Shown: positions 43,822-53,097, counted from the first letter of the stretch. The stretch: 64,000 nt of DNA from Enorma phocaeensis (GCF_900186505.1 NZ_LT891970.1:604451-668450), one strand, 5' to 3'. Program-made: numbers and translations. The notes: a model not told the origin generated them from the sequence alone.

Positions 43822-45146
43822 TCCTCCACCTCCTCCGTGGTGAGCCGACCTGCCCTGAGAGCCTCGGCTATGAATGGCGGCTCGGTCTCCAAGCTCCAGG
43901 TTGCCGTCGCGCTATCGAACGAAACGTAGCGCTCGAGCTCGACGCCACCGCCGGCCGCTCGGCGCACGCCCGAGTACGACGAGACGAACCGGCGGCCATC
44001 GGCGCGACGCTCCGACATCACGATGCCGTCGAGCGCCATGGCGATCTGCTCCTCGATGAGCTCGGATGGAAGATTGATGCCGTAACGCGCTAAAAGCGTC
44101 AGGCGCACGATGGCCTCCTCCTCGGTACCGGCGTGGAGCGTGGTAAGCGATCCGTCGTGTCCGGTGTTCATGGCCTGGAGCATGTCGATGCACTCCGCGC
44201 CGCGTACCTCGCCCACCACGATGCGATCCGGACGCATGCGCAGCGCGTTCGTGACGAGGTCTCGAATGGAGACCGCGCCCTCGCCTTCAATCGATGCCTG
44301 GCGCGCTTCGAGGCGCACCACATGAGGATGGCGCGAGAACTTGAGCTCGGCGGAATCCTCGATCGTCACGATGCGCTCGCCGATGGGAATCTCGCAGGAA
44401 AGCGCGTTGAGCAGCGTTGTCTTACCCGACCCGGTGCCGCCCGCCACTGCGAGGTCCTGCCTGAGCGAAACCGCGCACGAAAGCAGGCCGGCGTACCAAC
44501 CGGGCAGCGAGCCCAGATCGACCAGCTCCTTGAGCGAGCTGATGCGGTCCGAGAACTTGCGGATGGTGAGCACGGGTCCGTCCAAAGCCACCGGCGGAAT
44601 CACGGCGTTCACACGGTAGCCGAGCTTGAGCCGTGCGTTCACGATAGGGCTCCGTTCGTCGACGCGCCGCCCTAAAGGCGAGATGATCCGATCGATGAGG
44701 ATGCGAATCTGCTCGTCGTTCTCGAAGAGCGCTCCTAGCGCATGAAGGGTTCCGTACCGCTCGTAAAAAGCCGATCCGCTCCCGTTCACCATGATCTCGC
44801 TGACCGAGTCGTCCTCGATAAGCGCCTGCAAAGGGCCGAGACCCACGATGTCATCGAGCACCTCAGCAACGACCTCTTCGCGCTCGAGAGGCTCCAGCGT
44901 CTCTCCTTCCCGCGCGTTGAGCACTGCCTCCACTGCAGGCCTGAGTTCCTCTCGAGAACGGGCCGCATCCGGTTCCGCCGCTATGCGAGCAACCTCGGAG
45001 AAACCCATGCGCTCCATCACGTCCCGCTTCGCCGCACGCGCCGCCTCGCGCCGCTCTCGCGAGAGCGCGCCGCGCGCCTCGTGCACCGAACGCGCTGAGC
45101 GCCGGACCTTGCGCGACCGCTCGAACCTAGCATAGACGCCCATCAT
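43800..45146 (-). CDS. cpaF: Tad pilus assembly ATPase CpaF/TadA
   Basis: A 448-residue secretion ATPase. The N-terminal domain has DDIVGLGPLQALIEDDSVSE and MVNGSG; the motor domain has Walker A GGTGSGKTT, Asp box TIEDSAELKF, Walker B RPDRIVVGEVRGAE and the His box MNTGHDGSLTTLHAG. Powers Flp pilus assembly in the cytosol. ATG at 45146 overlaps the tadZ stop by 4 nt (ATGA), which fixes the start. Confidence 0.95.
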   Translation of the reverse strand: MMGVYARFERSRKVRRSARSVHEARGALSRERREAARAAKRDVMERMGFSEVARIAAEPDAARSREELRPAVEAVLNAREGETLEPLEREEVVAEVLDDIVGLGPLQALIEDDSVSEIMVNGSGSAFYERYGTLHALGALFENDEQIRILIDRIISPLGRRVDERSPIVNARLKLGYRVNAVIPPVALDGPVLTIRKFSDRISSLKELVDLGSLPGWYAGLLSCAVSLRQDLAVAGGTGSGKTTLLNALSCEIPIGERIVTIEDSAELKFSRHPHVVRLEARQASIEGEGAVSIRDLVTNALRMRPDRIVVGEVRGAECIDMLQAMNTGHDGSLTTLHAGTEEEAIVRLTLLARYGINLPSELIEEQIAMALDGIVMSERRADGRRFVSSYSGVRRAAGGGVELERYVSFDSATATWSLETEPPFIAEALRAGRLTTEEVEEWRRSCP

Positions 45147-46774
45147 GCACCGCCTACCTTGTTCCACGGCAAGCGCAACCGTGCCCGGGGTTCGTCCTCC
45201 TCATCGATATGCAGCCGCGTGCGGTCAACAGGGCAACCCAGCTCGAGCAGCAGCTTACCGGTAGCTGAACGCACGGATCGCGCGAATGGGCGCGGGGATG
45301 CCATGAGCTGATCCATGCGCCCTGCTCGGAGGGGCTCCGCCACCTCGACGCCCCCATCGGCGATGCGCATCGTCGAGCTCAACGAAGCCTCGATCTCGAG
45401 GCCGGAGGCTCGCTCCTCCTCGCAGCCTCGAGGTCCCACGCGATTGACCACGCAGGTCATGCGCGCACGCGGCACGCCAAGCCGTTCGACCAGTTTGATG
45501 GCGCGGCCAAGCGCCTCGCGCGAGCCTACCGCTCCATCGCAGACCATGAGGCTCCGATCGCATCGCTCCACCGCCGCTGCCACCGCATCGCCCCAATGAG
45601 TCGAGGTGTCGACGAACACCACATCCGATTCGCTGCGAAGCGTATCGATCAGCATCTCAACCGCAGGCCCCATGAGCTCCGCTTGCTCCGGCACCGCCAA
45701 GGGCCCCCACAGCGTGAAGCCCGGCGCAACGCGCATCGAAGCTCCCACGACAGACTCTTCATCGAGGCCGCCTTGCCGAGCAGAGGCGATCAGCGCACCC
45801 AGGTCTCGCGGCGCATCCACCCCTACCAAACGGTAGAGATTGCCAAACATCAAATCCAGATCGACAACTGCCGCCCGCAGACCAAGCCGCGCGGCAGACC
45901 AGGCCATCGCGGCGGCAAGCGTGGTTTTTCCGGCACCGCCTTGGCCGGACAAAAGGCATATCACCGGTGCATGGCCAGCCACTGGCCGTTTCGCGCCTGC
46001 CGGGGCGCCCGCTTGATTGCGTGGGTCCGGTACCTCGGGAGCCCGCAGCGCTTGACGATCGGACTGGTTCGGAGCAGCTACCGAGGTAGGCGGGTCAGCC
46101 GGCTCATCGAGTTCCTCCACCGCTGCACCCGATAGGATGCCCGATGACGCATCTGGCCGCGATTCGCCGTGTGGCTGGGCGCATCGGGAACCAGAGCGGG
46201 CATCATGATGAGAGCCATCGCGGCAGTCACGTTGCGGGTCCCGATGTGAACCATTGCGCTCGAGTTGATCCTGGGGCGCCTCGACGTGGGCGGCTTCCGG
46301 TGCGTTTAAGGCAAGCCCATCGGTCTCACGCGGCGCCCCAGGCTCAACAGGCGTATACAGCGATGAGCAATTAGATATGTACGGCCTCTCTCCCTGAGCA
46401 TGCCCAGAGGTGCTCTCCGCTGTAGGAACGGCGTGGCCCTCCCTCCGATCATGTGCAGCTACGACTTCGGACGCGCCCGCTTGGAATAGCCGTGCGATGT
46501 GAGCAACATCGAGCTCGTCAAGGATGACGACCAAACGGACGCTTTCGTGCGCACCCCTGATACGCGCGACCACAGCTTCCAGATCGGCAGGTTCAGAATG
46601 ACGTCTGTAGAGCACAATTCCTCGAGGAGGTTCGCTAAACGCCCCCGCTACGCGCTCGAGCATCGAGCAGTCATCGAGCCGAAGCACCTGGGTGCCTGCG
46701 CCATCGAATTCGATTTCGCGCTGAGCCCTCGGATAGTCCTCGCTCGCGCAGCATGCAAGCCATAGAGGTTTCAT
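45143..46774 (-). CDS. tadZ: Tad pilus polar localisation ATPase TadZ/CpaE-like
   Basis: A 543-residue protein: receiver-like N-terminal domain (about 1-115), a long polar linker (about 115-270) rich in His/Glu/Pro, and a ParA/MinD-type ATPase (about 275-520) with the deviant Walker A LLSGQGGAGKTT, VVDLDLMFGNL and VVFVDTSTHW. The linker is longer than in typical TadZ. TadZ positions the Tad machine in the cell. ATG overlaps the cpaB stop by 4 nt (ATGA). Confidence 0.88.
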   Translation of the reverse strand: MKPLWLACCASEDYPRAQREIEFDGAGTQVLRLDDCSMLERVAGAFSEPPRGIVLYRRHSEPADLEAVVARIRGAHESVRLVVILDELDVAHIARLFQAGASEVVAAHDRREGHAVPTAESTSGHAQGERPYISNCSSLYTPVEPGAPRETDGLALNAPEAAHVEAPQDQLERNGSHRDPQRDCRDGSHHDARSGSRCAQPHGESRPDASSGILSGAAVEELDEPADPPTSVAAPNQSDRQALRAPEVPDPRNQAGAPAGAKRPVAGHAPVICLLSGQGGAGKTTLAAAMAWSAARLGLRAAVVDLDLMFGNLYRLVGVDAPRDLGALIASARQGGLDEESVVGASMRVAPGFTLWGPLAVPEQAELMGPAVEMLIDTLRSESDVVFVDTSTHWGDAVAAAVERCDRSLMVCDGAVGSREALGRAIKLVERLGVPRARMTCVVNRVGPRGCEEERASGLEIEASLSSTMRIADGGVEVAEPLRAGRMDQLMASPRPFARSVRSATGKLLLELGCPVDRTRLHIDEEDEPRARLRLPWNKVGGA

Positions 46775-47475
46775 GACACATCCTCCTCTGCGATCTCCTC
46801 GGCATCCTCGACGTCCGCAGCTTCCTCGGCATCCGCCAAAGCCGCCCCAGCCCCCGGCACGGTCAGGCTCACCGTTCCCTTTCCGGTCGCCGCAAGCAGC
46901 TCCTCAACGCGCTCCGGCTCGACCGCAAGCGTGACCCAGCTCAAGTCGGCGCCATCCGCCTCGCTGGCGTGCGCACTCGTCTCCAAGATGCAAGCGCGAC
47001 ACAACAGGTCCGCGACGCCCACATTCGAGACGTATACGTCGACCTCATCCCCGGGCTGGACCGATCCCCCAACCGCGTGCGAGGCATCAGCTGCAACCGA
47101 AACGGCGACCATGCCTTCCGGGACCTCAAGTGCACCTTCGTGCTCCGTGAAATAGGCAGGGCAGATGACCGCCCGCTCAGGAATCGAAGAGGTGGCGCGC
47201 TTTCCCACCACCTCCTCGATTGAGGTCTCCGCACCGGGAGGCAGCAGGCTCGCGATCCACTCCTCTGTGTGGACGTTCGATTCGTCAAGCTCTTCGCCCG
47301 CATCGATTGCGCTCGAGGCCACGCAGACGGTAACCAGGTCTCCCCCATAGGCTGCAAGCAGCTCCTGTCTCGCCTGCTCGGCCTCGGCGCGAACGGAGGA
47401 GCCGTACGCAAGCGCAAGTCCCATCGCAAGACACCCCGCAGCGACGCTCAGCACCAGTCTCGTCGTTCGTTTCAT
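46771..47475 (-). CDS. cpaB: Tad pilus assembly protein CpaB/RcpC (SAF domain)
   Basis: A 234-residue exported protein: N-terminal helix (about 6-25), an SAF domain (about 48-110; VASSAIDAGEELDESNVHTE, SIPERAVICPAYF), then the RcpC/CpaB part (VSVAADASHAVGGSVQPGDEVDVYV). The acidic tail is low complexity. First gene of the operon; GGGAGG precedes ATG at 47475. CpaB contributes to the periplasmic or envelope part of the pilus system; in a Gram-positive-like cell it lies outside the membrane. Confidence 0.9.
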   Translation of the reverse strand: MKRTTRLVLSVAAGCLAMGLALAYGSSVRAEAEQARQELLAAYGGDLVTVCVASSAIDAGEELDESNVHTEEWIASLLPPGAETSIEEVVGKRATSSIPERAVICPAYFTEHEGALEVPEGMVAVSVAADASHAVGGSVQPGDEVDVYVSNVGVADLLCRACILETSAHASEADGADLSWVTLAVEPERVEELLAATGKGTVSLTVPGAGAALADAEEAADVEDAEEIAEEDVS

Positions 47476-48180
47476 GCGTCGCCTCCCGTCTAGGGGCCAT
47501 TGCCTCTTGCGGTTTCCTCCTTGGTTCAATTGTGCGAGAGCGTGGCGGGTCAGCGGGCATCGGCCTGAATTCCTTGAACGCGACCTTACCGAACCCTTTC
47601 CACAATCCATCCATCCAGAAAGAAAGCGAAAGAGCTCTCGTTGGCTTCCTGTAAGAGATCCTCGAATATGACCATTACGGCAAGCTGCTGGTAGGCACCC
47701 CATTATGCACGATACGAAAACGAGCCTCGAGCGCTATACGCAAACGGCCCTGCGTCGACCGAACGCCAAGCGCCTCGAGCGCCCTCATCCATCGATACGC
47801 CGGGGCGCTGTGACTCCGCCATAATGCCGCGGCGTCGGTGGCAGTTGGAGGATTAGCGTTTCAGCACTAATTCCCGCTGCGTTTTTTATTCATGACGGGT
47901 TACGGCGGTCAAAGCTGATATTCCTAATTACACAGCCTAGTACTGGACTAATAACCGCAGGTAAGTGAAGCACGCGTTACCGGTATAACCCTGGTCAGCG
48001 CAATTGACCACCGTAACTCGATACGAATTTTTTTCGCATCCGGTGTGTTTTAAGATTCCCGTATATTTCAACGAGACTATATGGAGCGATGCCAGACGTT
48101 CTGCATAAAGCTTAGCAGGCGGAATCTGCAAGACACCGGAGGCGCCGCCCACCACGCCGGAGTGCGCGGCAGCGAGCATC
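47476..48180. other. 705-bp non-coding region upstream of the Tad operon
   Basis: The largest gap in the window. The half next to cpaB (47476-47700) should hold the Tad promoter, though no convincing -35/-10 pair was found; it has a GGAT triple repeat near 47605. From about 47860 to 48100 it is distinctly AT-richer, containing TTTTTATTCATGAC (47883-47896). A minus-strand reading frame of 80 codons at 47937-48179 shows a compact C-terminal half but no ribosome site or recognisable homology; I do not call it a gene. Confidence 0.5.
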
Positions 48181-49353
48181 CTACAGATGAATATCCGGGT
48201 CCAGACTTTGGGCGCTCACGCGCATCTCGGAAGCGAGCGCGTTGAAAACCTCGAGACGCATGGGGTCGATGTCGCCCGCTTCGACCGCTTCGCGCACAGC
48301 GCAACCAGGCTCATGCGTGTGCGTGCAGTCGTTGAATCGGCAGGAAAGCGACGCTTCCACAACCTCGGAGAACGTCCGCGCGAGACCGCGTTCGTGCCCC
48401 ACGAGCAGCAGGCTGCGTAGACCCGGCGCATCGGCGATCACGCCATAAGGACCGGGAAGCTTCACCATCACGCGCGCAACCGTAGTGTGCCGTCCCATAT
48501 CATCGCGCTCACGAACCGCTCCCGTCTCAAGAGCCTCATGGCCGAGCAGCATGTTGAGCAAGGTCGACTTGCCAGCACCCGACTCGCCTAGGATCATCGC
48601 ACAGGAGCCTGGTCCCACGCAGGCGCGCACCTCGTCTAGCCCGAGCCCCGCTACAGAGGAGGTCACGACCACGCGCACCTCCGGACCTACAAGCCTTCTC
48701 ACGCGCGCGAGTTCGCGGGCGAGTTCTTCGTCATCGCAGCGATCGGCCTTGGTGAGCACCACCACCGGCTCGGCACCGCAGTCCGCCGCGAGCACGAGCG
48801 AACGCGCGATACGCCCGAGCAGCACCTCGCCGGCACCAAGCGCCTGCACGATCAAGATGGTGTCTACGTTCGCGCAGAGCACCTGGCGCTCTCCGCGATT
48901 CTTCCCGCGCCAGCGTTCGAACGCCGTGCGTCGAGGCAGGACGCGTTCGATCACGCCCATATCGTGCTCGGGCGCGATACGAATGGCCACCCAATCGCCT
49001 ACTGCAGGATAGAGCACCTCGCCGAGATCCTTATCCTGCTTGGCGAAGCCCACCGCATGCTCTGCGCGCAACGTCGCGCCTTCGGTCACGACCAATGGGA
49101 ACCCGCGGTCGAGCCGGATGACACAGCCCAAGTGCATCTCGTCCGGGTTCTCCACTGTCAGGCAAAAGGCATCGAACGCCGCGCGCTGGGGCTCGTCGCA
49201 GCAGAGATCGGCAAAGGCGGGGAGGTCGTGGAGGGCATCTATCTTGGGCAGGGACGCCATCGCCGCGGCAGCGTCGAGCCGCCTGGATGCGGCAGTGCCC
49301 TCCTGTGCCCGGCGCGCGCCGCGCTTGCCCTTGGTCTTGGCCCGTTTCGCCAT
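48181..49353 (-). CDS. rsgA: Ribosome small subunit-dependent GTPase A
   Basis: A 390-residue circularly permuted GTPase. An N-terminal basic tail and OB-fold (AVGDWVAIR) are followed by G4 VLTKAD, G1 GESGAGKST and G3 DAPGLR in permuted order, then the C-terminal zinc motif CRFNDCTHTHEPGC. It checks late 30S ribosome maturation. About 80 extra N-terminal residues (Lys/Arg/Ala-rich, then an acidic segment) are longer than usual. GGAGGACGGGC precedes ATG at 49353. Stands alone. Confidence 0.94.
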   Translation of the reverse strand: MAKRAKTKGKRGARRAQEGTAASRRLDAAAAMASLPKIDALHDLPAFADLCCDEPQRAAFDAFCLTVENPDEMHLGCVIRLDRGFPLVVTEGATLRAEHAVGFAKQDKDLGEVLYPAVGDWVAIRIAPEHDMGVIERVLPRRTAFERWRGKNRGERQVLCANVDTILIVQALGAGEVLLGRIARSLVLAADCGAEPVVVLTKADRCDDEELARELARVRRLVGPEVRVVVTSSVAGLGLDEVRACVGPGSCAMILGESGAGKSTLLNMLLGHEALETGAVRERDDMGRHTTVARVMVKLPGPYGVIADAPGLRSLLLVGHERGLARTFSEVVEASLSCRFNDCTHTHEPGCAVREAVEAGDIDPMRLEVFNALASEMRVSAQSLDPDIHL

Positions 49354-49404
49354 GCCCGTCCTCCGCTGCGGCCCCACCGCATCCGTTCATCGACTTGCCG
49401 TTAG

Positions 49405-50430
49405 CTATGGTACCGCAAAGGCGTCAGTGCCGACCCGAAGCGTCACCTGCGTGCGCCAGATGTCGTCCGCCTGCGAGCAGTCGACCGTGCCGTGGTGCCG
49501 CGCCGCGATGGAGCGCATGATGTCCAGGCCCCAACCGTGCTCGGGAACGCACAGGGCACCGGAAGCTGCGTCCTCGCGCCGCCGGTCGCCAGGGGCACCG
49601 GCAGACGAGCCGTCCGAGCGGCGCGGGCCGTCCTCCCCCCGCGACACCTCGTCGTACGGGTTCGTCACGTCGATGACGAGCATCCCGGCGCGGAGCCACG
49701 ACGCGACGCGCACCCACCGCCGCCGCTCCGGCAGCCCGGCGCATGCCCGCATGGCGTTGTCGACGGCGTTGGACATGAGCGCGCAGAGCTCGACGTCATC
49801 GATTCCGGCCGAGCGCGGGAGCTCCACCTCGTGCTTGAGATCGATGCCGAGCCTCAAGCATTCGCCCGCTTTCGATGCCAGCAGCGCATCGACGGCGCTG
49901 TGGTCGCAGAAGCGTTCGGGCGGCAGCACGAGCCGCCTCGCGTCCGCGATGAGCTCCTCGGCACGGGCGCGGTCGCCGGCATCGAGCGCCCGGGCGATCT
50001 CGTCGAAGCGCTCGCCCCACTGGCGGCGCGTGCGGTCGACGGCCTCGGCGGCGCGGCGGGTCCGCTCGAGGTGCTCCTCCTGGTATGCGAGCTGCCGCTC
50101 CGCAGCCTGCTTGAGCGCGCGCTCCTCGTCACGGCGCTCCGCGCGCAGGATCAGCATGATGAGCGGGATGTTCACGACGGCGCATATCGCGCCGAGCGCA
50201 GCCGCCAGCACAAGGAAGCTCTCCCCCAGCCCGTACCAGGTCCCCGCGAGCACCGCCTGCACCACGAGGACGACCTGGCTCAAGGGGAAGAGCAGGATGG
50301 ACAGGCGCCGGCCCGCCGACTGCCCGCGCAGCATGACCATGAGCGCGGCCGTCTCGAGCGCGACGGCGACGATCGGCGCGAGCGCAATGGGGAGCAGCAG
50401 CGCCCCGCTAGATCCCACGGGCATACGCAC
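49405..50430 (-). CDS. GHKL sensor kinase with ATPase domain but no visible phospho-acceptor His
   Basis: A 341-residue protein: three or four membrane helices (about 10-97), a coiled linker (98-135), a dimerisation segment, and a C-terminal GHKL ATPase (about 200-335; ALMSNAVDNAM, VIDVTNPYD, HGWGLDIMRSIAARHHG). Where AgrC-type kinases read HD..NH, this one reads RRQWGERFDEI (135-145) without the His. The complementary His-bearing, ATPase-less protein is encoded upstream in the same cluster. GTG at 50430 follows AGGAGG by six bases and overlaps the LytTR gene by 23 nt. Confidence 0.82.
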   Translation of the reverse strand: MRMPVGSSGALLLPIALAPIVAVALETAALMVMLRGQSAGRRLSILLFPLSQVVLVVQAVLAGTWYGLGESFLVLAAALGAICAVVNIPLIMLILRAERRDEERALKQAAERQLAYQEEHLERTRRAAEAVDRTRRQWGERFDEIARALDAGDRARAEELIADARRLVLPPERFCDHSAVDALLASKAGECLRLGIDLKHEVELPRSAGIDDVELCALMSNAVDNAMRACAGLPERRRWVRVASWLRAGMLVIDVTNPYDEVSRGEDGPRRSDGSSAGAPGDRRREDAASGALCVPEHGWGLDIMRSIAARHHGTVDCSQADDIWRTQVTLRVGTDAFAVP

Positions 50431-51202
50431 GCACCGCCTCCTGCGTCTGACGCCTCCTGCTCTGGCTCACCGGGACGCTCTCGCCCTGGGCCAGCCTGAG
50501 CTCGCCCTGGCCGATCGCCTTGATGTAGCGCATGTTGACCAGGAAGCTCTTATGGCAACGGACGAAATCGGCGGGCAGGCTTCCCTCCAGGTCCGCGAGC
50601 TTCCCGTAGGTCCGGATGGCCTCGACCACGGTATGGATGTTGAGCACGCGCCGCTCGCTCTCGATGTAGACGATATCGCGCGGGTCGACGATGCGCTCCT
50701 CGAAGCCGCACCTGATGCGCAACGGCTCCATCCGGCCGCGTGCGGCGCGATCCAGGGCGCGCCGGAGCGCGAAGGCGAGCTCCCCGTCGTCGACCGGCTT
50801 GACCAGAAAGCAAGCGTGCTCGGTCTCGTAGGCGCGCGTGTGGTACTGGTCGTAGCCGGTCACATAGATGACCTGGACCCCGCGCTGGGCGAGCATGAGG
50901 CGCCGCACCGCATCGATCGCCGTCGGGGAGGTATCTGCAGCGGAGCAATCGCCGGCAAGCGAAGCGCCGTCCGCGGCCGCCTTTCCGGCGGAGGGAGAGT
51001 CGAGCACGATATCGGCGAGGAGGATGTCCAAGGGCTCGCCGGCACGCACGTAGGCGGCGAGGTCCTCGGCACACGCGAATTCCCGCAGGAAGGCGTCATC
51101 GCCCGCAAGCAGCGGCCGCACGCAGGCATCGACCTGATCGAGCAGGCGACCGCGCTGGAGCGGCTCGTCCTCGAGCACCGCGATGGTGTGAACATGCGCC
51201 AT
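50408..51202 (-). CDS. LytTR-type response regulator
   Basis: A 264-residue AgrA/LytR-like regulator. Receiver: VLEDEP near residue 8, phospho-acceptor Asp in ILLADIVLD, switch Lys in FLVKPVDD; it has an extra segment of about 25 Ala/Ser residues between beta-3 and alpha-3. LytTR domain: DIVYIESERRVLNIHT ... FVRCHKSFLVNMRYI ... VPVSQSRRRQ, which binds direct repeats. ATG at 51202 follows GGAGGGG. It lies between the two half-kinase genes and overlaps the second one. Confidence 0.9.
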   Translation of the reverse strand: MAHVHTIAVLEDEPLQRGRLLDQVDACVRPLLAGDDAFLREFACAEDLAAYVRAGEPLDILLADIVLDSPSAGKAAADGASLAGDCSAADTSPTAIDAVRRLMLAQRGVQVIYVTGYDQYHTRAYETEHACFLVKPVDDGELAFALRRALDRAARGRMEPLRIRCGFEERIVDPRDIVYIESERRVLNIHTVVEAIRTYGKLADLEGSLPADFVRCHKSFLVNMRYIKAIGQGELRLAQGESVPVSQSRRRQTQEAVRAYARGI

Positions 51203-51294
51203 GGATATACCCCTCCCCTCCATCTTCCGCACACGGGCCCGACTGCCCGGGAGGTCCCGCCGGGAACCTCAGAAGCGCACAGACTACCATGATA

Positions 51295-51303
51295 CCTAAC
51301 GGT
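51295..51303 (-). promoter_or_regulatory. LytTR half-site-like 9-mer
   Basis: The minus strand reads ACCGTTAGG, which fits the AgrA/LytTR half-site consensus [TA][AC][CA]GTTN[AG][TG]. It lies about 95 bp upstream of the LytTR regulator start. No second half-site was found at the usual spacing, so autoregulation is only a suggestion. Confidence 0.3.
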
Positions 51304-51354
51304 ACAAGTCGTGGTGCGGCGATTCCGTCGATGGCAATCGGTCATCATGGCGCG

Positions 51355-52236
51355 CTACGCACCCTCCCGGTCCATGCTGTCCGCGACGCCGCGGGCGTAG
51401 ACGCATGCCGCCCCCAGCCCATCCCGCTCGACGAGCGAGACGAGCACCTGCAGGTGGTTGCGGGCGTCGTGGCGCAGGCGGGCGGCAGCCGCAGCGTCCT
51501 CGAGCGCCGCATGCTCCTCGGCGATGCGAGCCTCGACGGCACCGGCGAGCTCCTTGGCACGGGCGCGGTCGCGTCGGGCATCCGAGGCGCGGGCGACCGA
51601 GACGAGCAGCAGGTAGTCTGCGGCGGCGCTCAACGCCGAGCCCACAACGGATCCTCCAAGATACAGCGGATTTGCGGTCAGAGCCTCCAGGGAGGCATAG
51701 TAGAACACCATGAGGCCGATCATCTGGGCGAAGATAAGCACCACGAGCGGCATGAGCAGCGCATCGGGCATGTTCGAGGCATCGAGTGCGTCACCGATGC
51801 GTCTGAGCAGCGGGATCTTAGCGAAGCAGAGCGCGAGCACCAGCACGCGCAGGATGCAGTCGACGAGCGGGTACATGGACGCGGTCTCGTACGAACCGAT
51901 GGGCGTCCCCGTGACGAAGAGCCAGAAGAGCGCGCCCAGCGCCTCCGCGAAGGCCATGCAGAGCAGGTCCGCTCCCAGGAGAATCGCACGGAACGCGAAG
52001 CGGCCGCTCCAGAGCAGCAGCGGGGCGATATAGAGCGCAAGCCACCAGACGGGGTTCGCCACCGCGGCGCCCAGCACGCCTCGCTCGAACCAGCTGACGA
52101 GCACCGCGCCCACACAGATCGCCGCGAGCAAGCGAGGACGGCGCGCCGGCCGGGCGAGCATCACCACGGCCACCTGCGACGCATCGGTCGCGGTCCTCAG
52201 CAGCCATGAACACAGCGCCAAGAGCTCGATCGGCAT
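51355..52236 (-). CDS. Membrane sensor with phospho-acceptor His but no ATPase domain
   Basis: A 293-residue protein: six or seven membrane helices (about 1-215), a coiled helix (220-250), then LRHDARNHLQVLVSLVERDG (254-273), the HD..NH dimerisation motif of AgrC/GHKL kinases with candidate His256. It stops 20 residues later, with no HATPase. The ATPase-bearing, His-less protein is encoded two genes downstream. It may be a phospho-acceptor half of a split kinase, or a truncated sensor. GGAGGGGG precedes ATG at 52236. Confidence 0.78.
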   Translation of the reverse strand: MPIELLALCSWLLRTATDASQVAVVMLARPARRPRLLAAICVGAVLVSWFERGVLGAAVANPVWWLALYIAPLLLWSGRFAFRAILLGADLLCMAFAEALGALFWLFVTGTPIGSYETASMYPLVDCILRVLVLALCFAKIPLLRRIGDALDASNMPDALLMPLVVLIFAQMIGLMVFYYASLEALTANPLYLGGSVVGSALSAAADYLLLVSVARASDARRDRARAKELAGAVEARIAEEHAALEDAAAAARLRHDARNHLQVLVSLVERDGLGAACVYARGVADSMDREGA

Positions 52237-52446
52237 CCGTCTACCCCCTCCCCACGATATGAAGATACCTGATTTCGCACGCGCATCCAGCATTCGTTAC
52301 CGAGCCGTTGCTTTTCGGGCGATCTCGACGTCCCGGCAGCCGCACATGACGAGGCCCCGGGGCATCCGGGGCCTCGCGCCCTGCCGAGGGGCCGCACCGC
52401 CGACCGCGGGGCAGCGCGACCGCTCGGCGCCAGGTGTGCACAGCGG

Positions 52447-53097
52447 CTACCCGCGCACCTCGATGAGCGGCACGCCGCAATCGGCGCAGAAGTTCATCTC
52501 GTCGTCCCACTGCTTATGGCACTGCGGGCACTCCTTGTGCGTGACCGGCGGGACGGCCGGCTGCTCCGGCGGGAAGAGCTCCTCGACCTTGCCGGCGCAT
52601 CCGGGACAGAACCTGAAGTTCTTCAGGATCCTCTCGCCGCACACCGGGCAGATGCGCGCATCGTCATCGACCGGCGCCTTCGCTTCCGCGGCCTGGTCGG
52701 CTTCGGGCTGAATCTGCTCGGTCTGCTCGGATTGCGCTACCGACTCAGCCTCGCGTGCGGCCGCCTCGGCGCGCTCGCGCTCCTCTGCCTCGCGGGCGGC
52801 GCGCTCCTGCTCGGCGCGGATGAGCTGCTCGAGCTCGTCAACGCGTTCCGCACCGCGGGCGATGCCCTGCCTCAGGCCGGCGATCTTGCTTGCGTACTCG
52901 TCGACGCGCACCATCTCGGTGGCGAGCTGGTTGCGCTGCTCCGCGGGCAGGAAGCCGACCAGCTCGTACGCCTTGCGGCCCAGCGCCTCGTACGCGGGCG
53001 CCGCCTCCTGGTCGAGCCGCTCGATCTCGGCCTCGGACTGCTCCCTCGCCGCGGCGATCGCGTCGATCTCGTTCTGATAGGCGGTGATGTCTTCCAT
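52447..53097 (-). CDS. Soluble coiled-coil protein with two zinc ribbons
   Basis: A 216-residue protein: a helical coiled coil (about 1-125, rich in Glu/Ala/Arg), an acidic linker, then two C-terminal zinc ribbons, CPVCGERILKNFRFCPGC and CPQCHKQWDDEMNFCADCG. No membrane segment. It is the last of a run of zinc-ribbon proteins on this strand and may be their soluble partner. AAGGAA precedes ATG at 53097. Function unknown. Confidence 0.75.
   Translation of the reverse strand: MEDITAYQNEIDAIAAAREQSEAEIERLDQEAAPAYEALGRKAYELVGFLPAEQRNQLATEMVRVDEYASKIAGLRQGIARGAERVDELEQLIRAEQERAAREAEERERAEAAAREAESVAQSEQTEQIQPEADQAAEAKAPVDDDARICPVCGERILKNFRFCPGCAGKVEELFPPEQPAVPPVTHKECPQCHKQWDDEMNFCADCGVPLIEVRG

Noticed and set aside
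47937..48179. 80-codon open frame on the minus strand in the gap before rsgA
   Set aside because: No ribosome site, no recognised homology and AT-rich local composition; noted only as a possible remnant.
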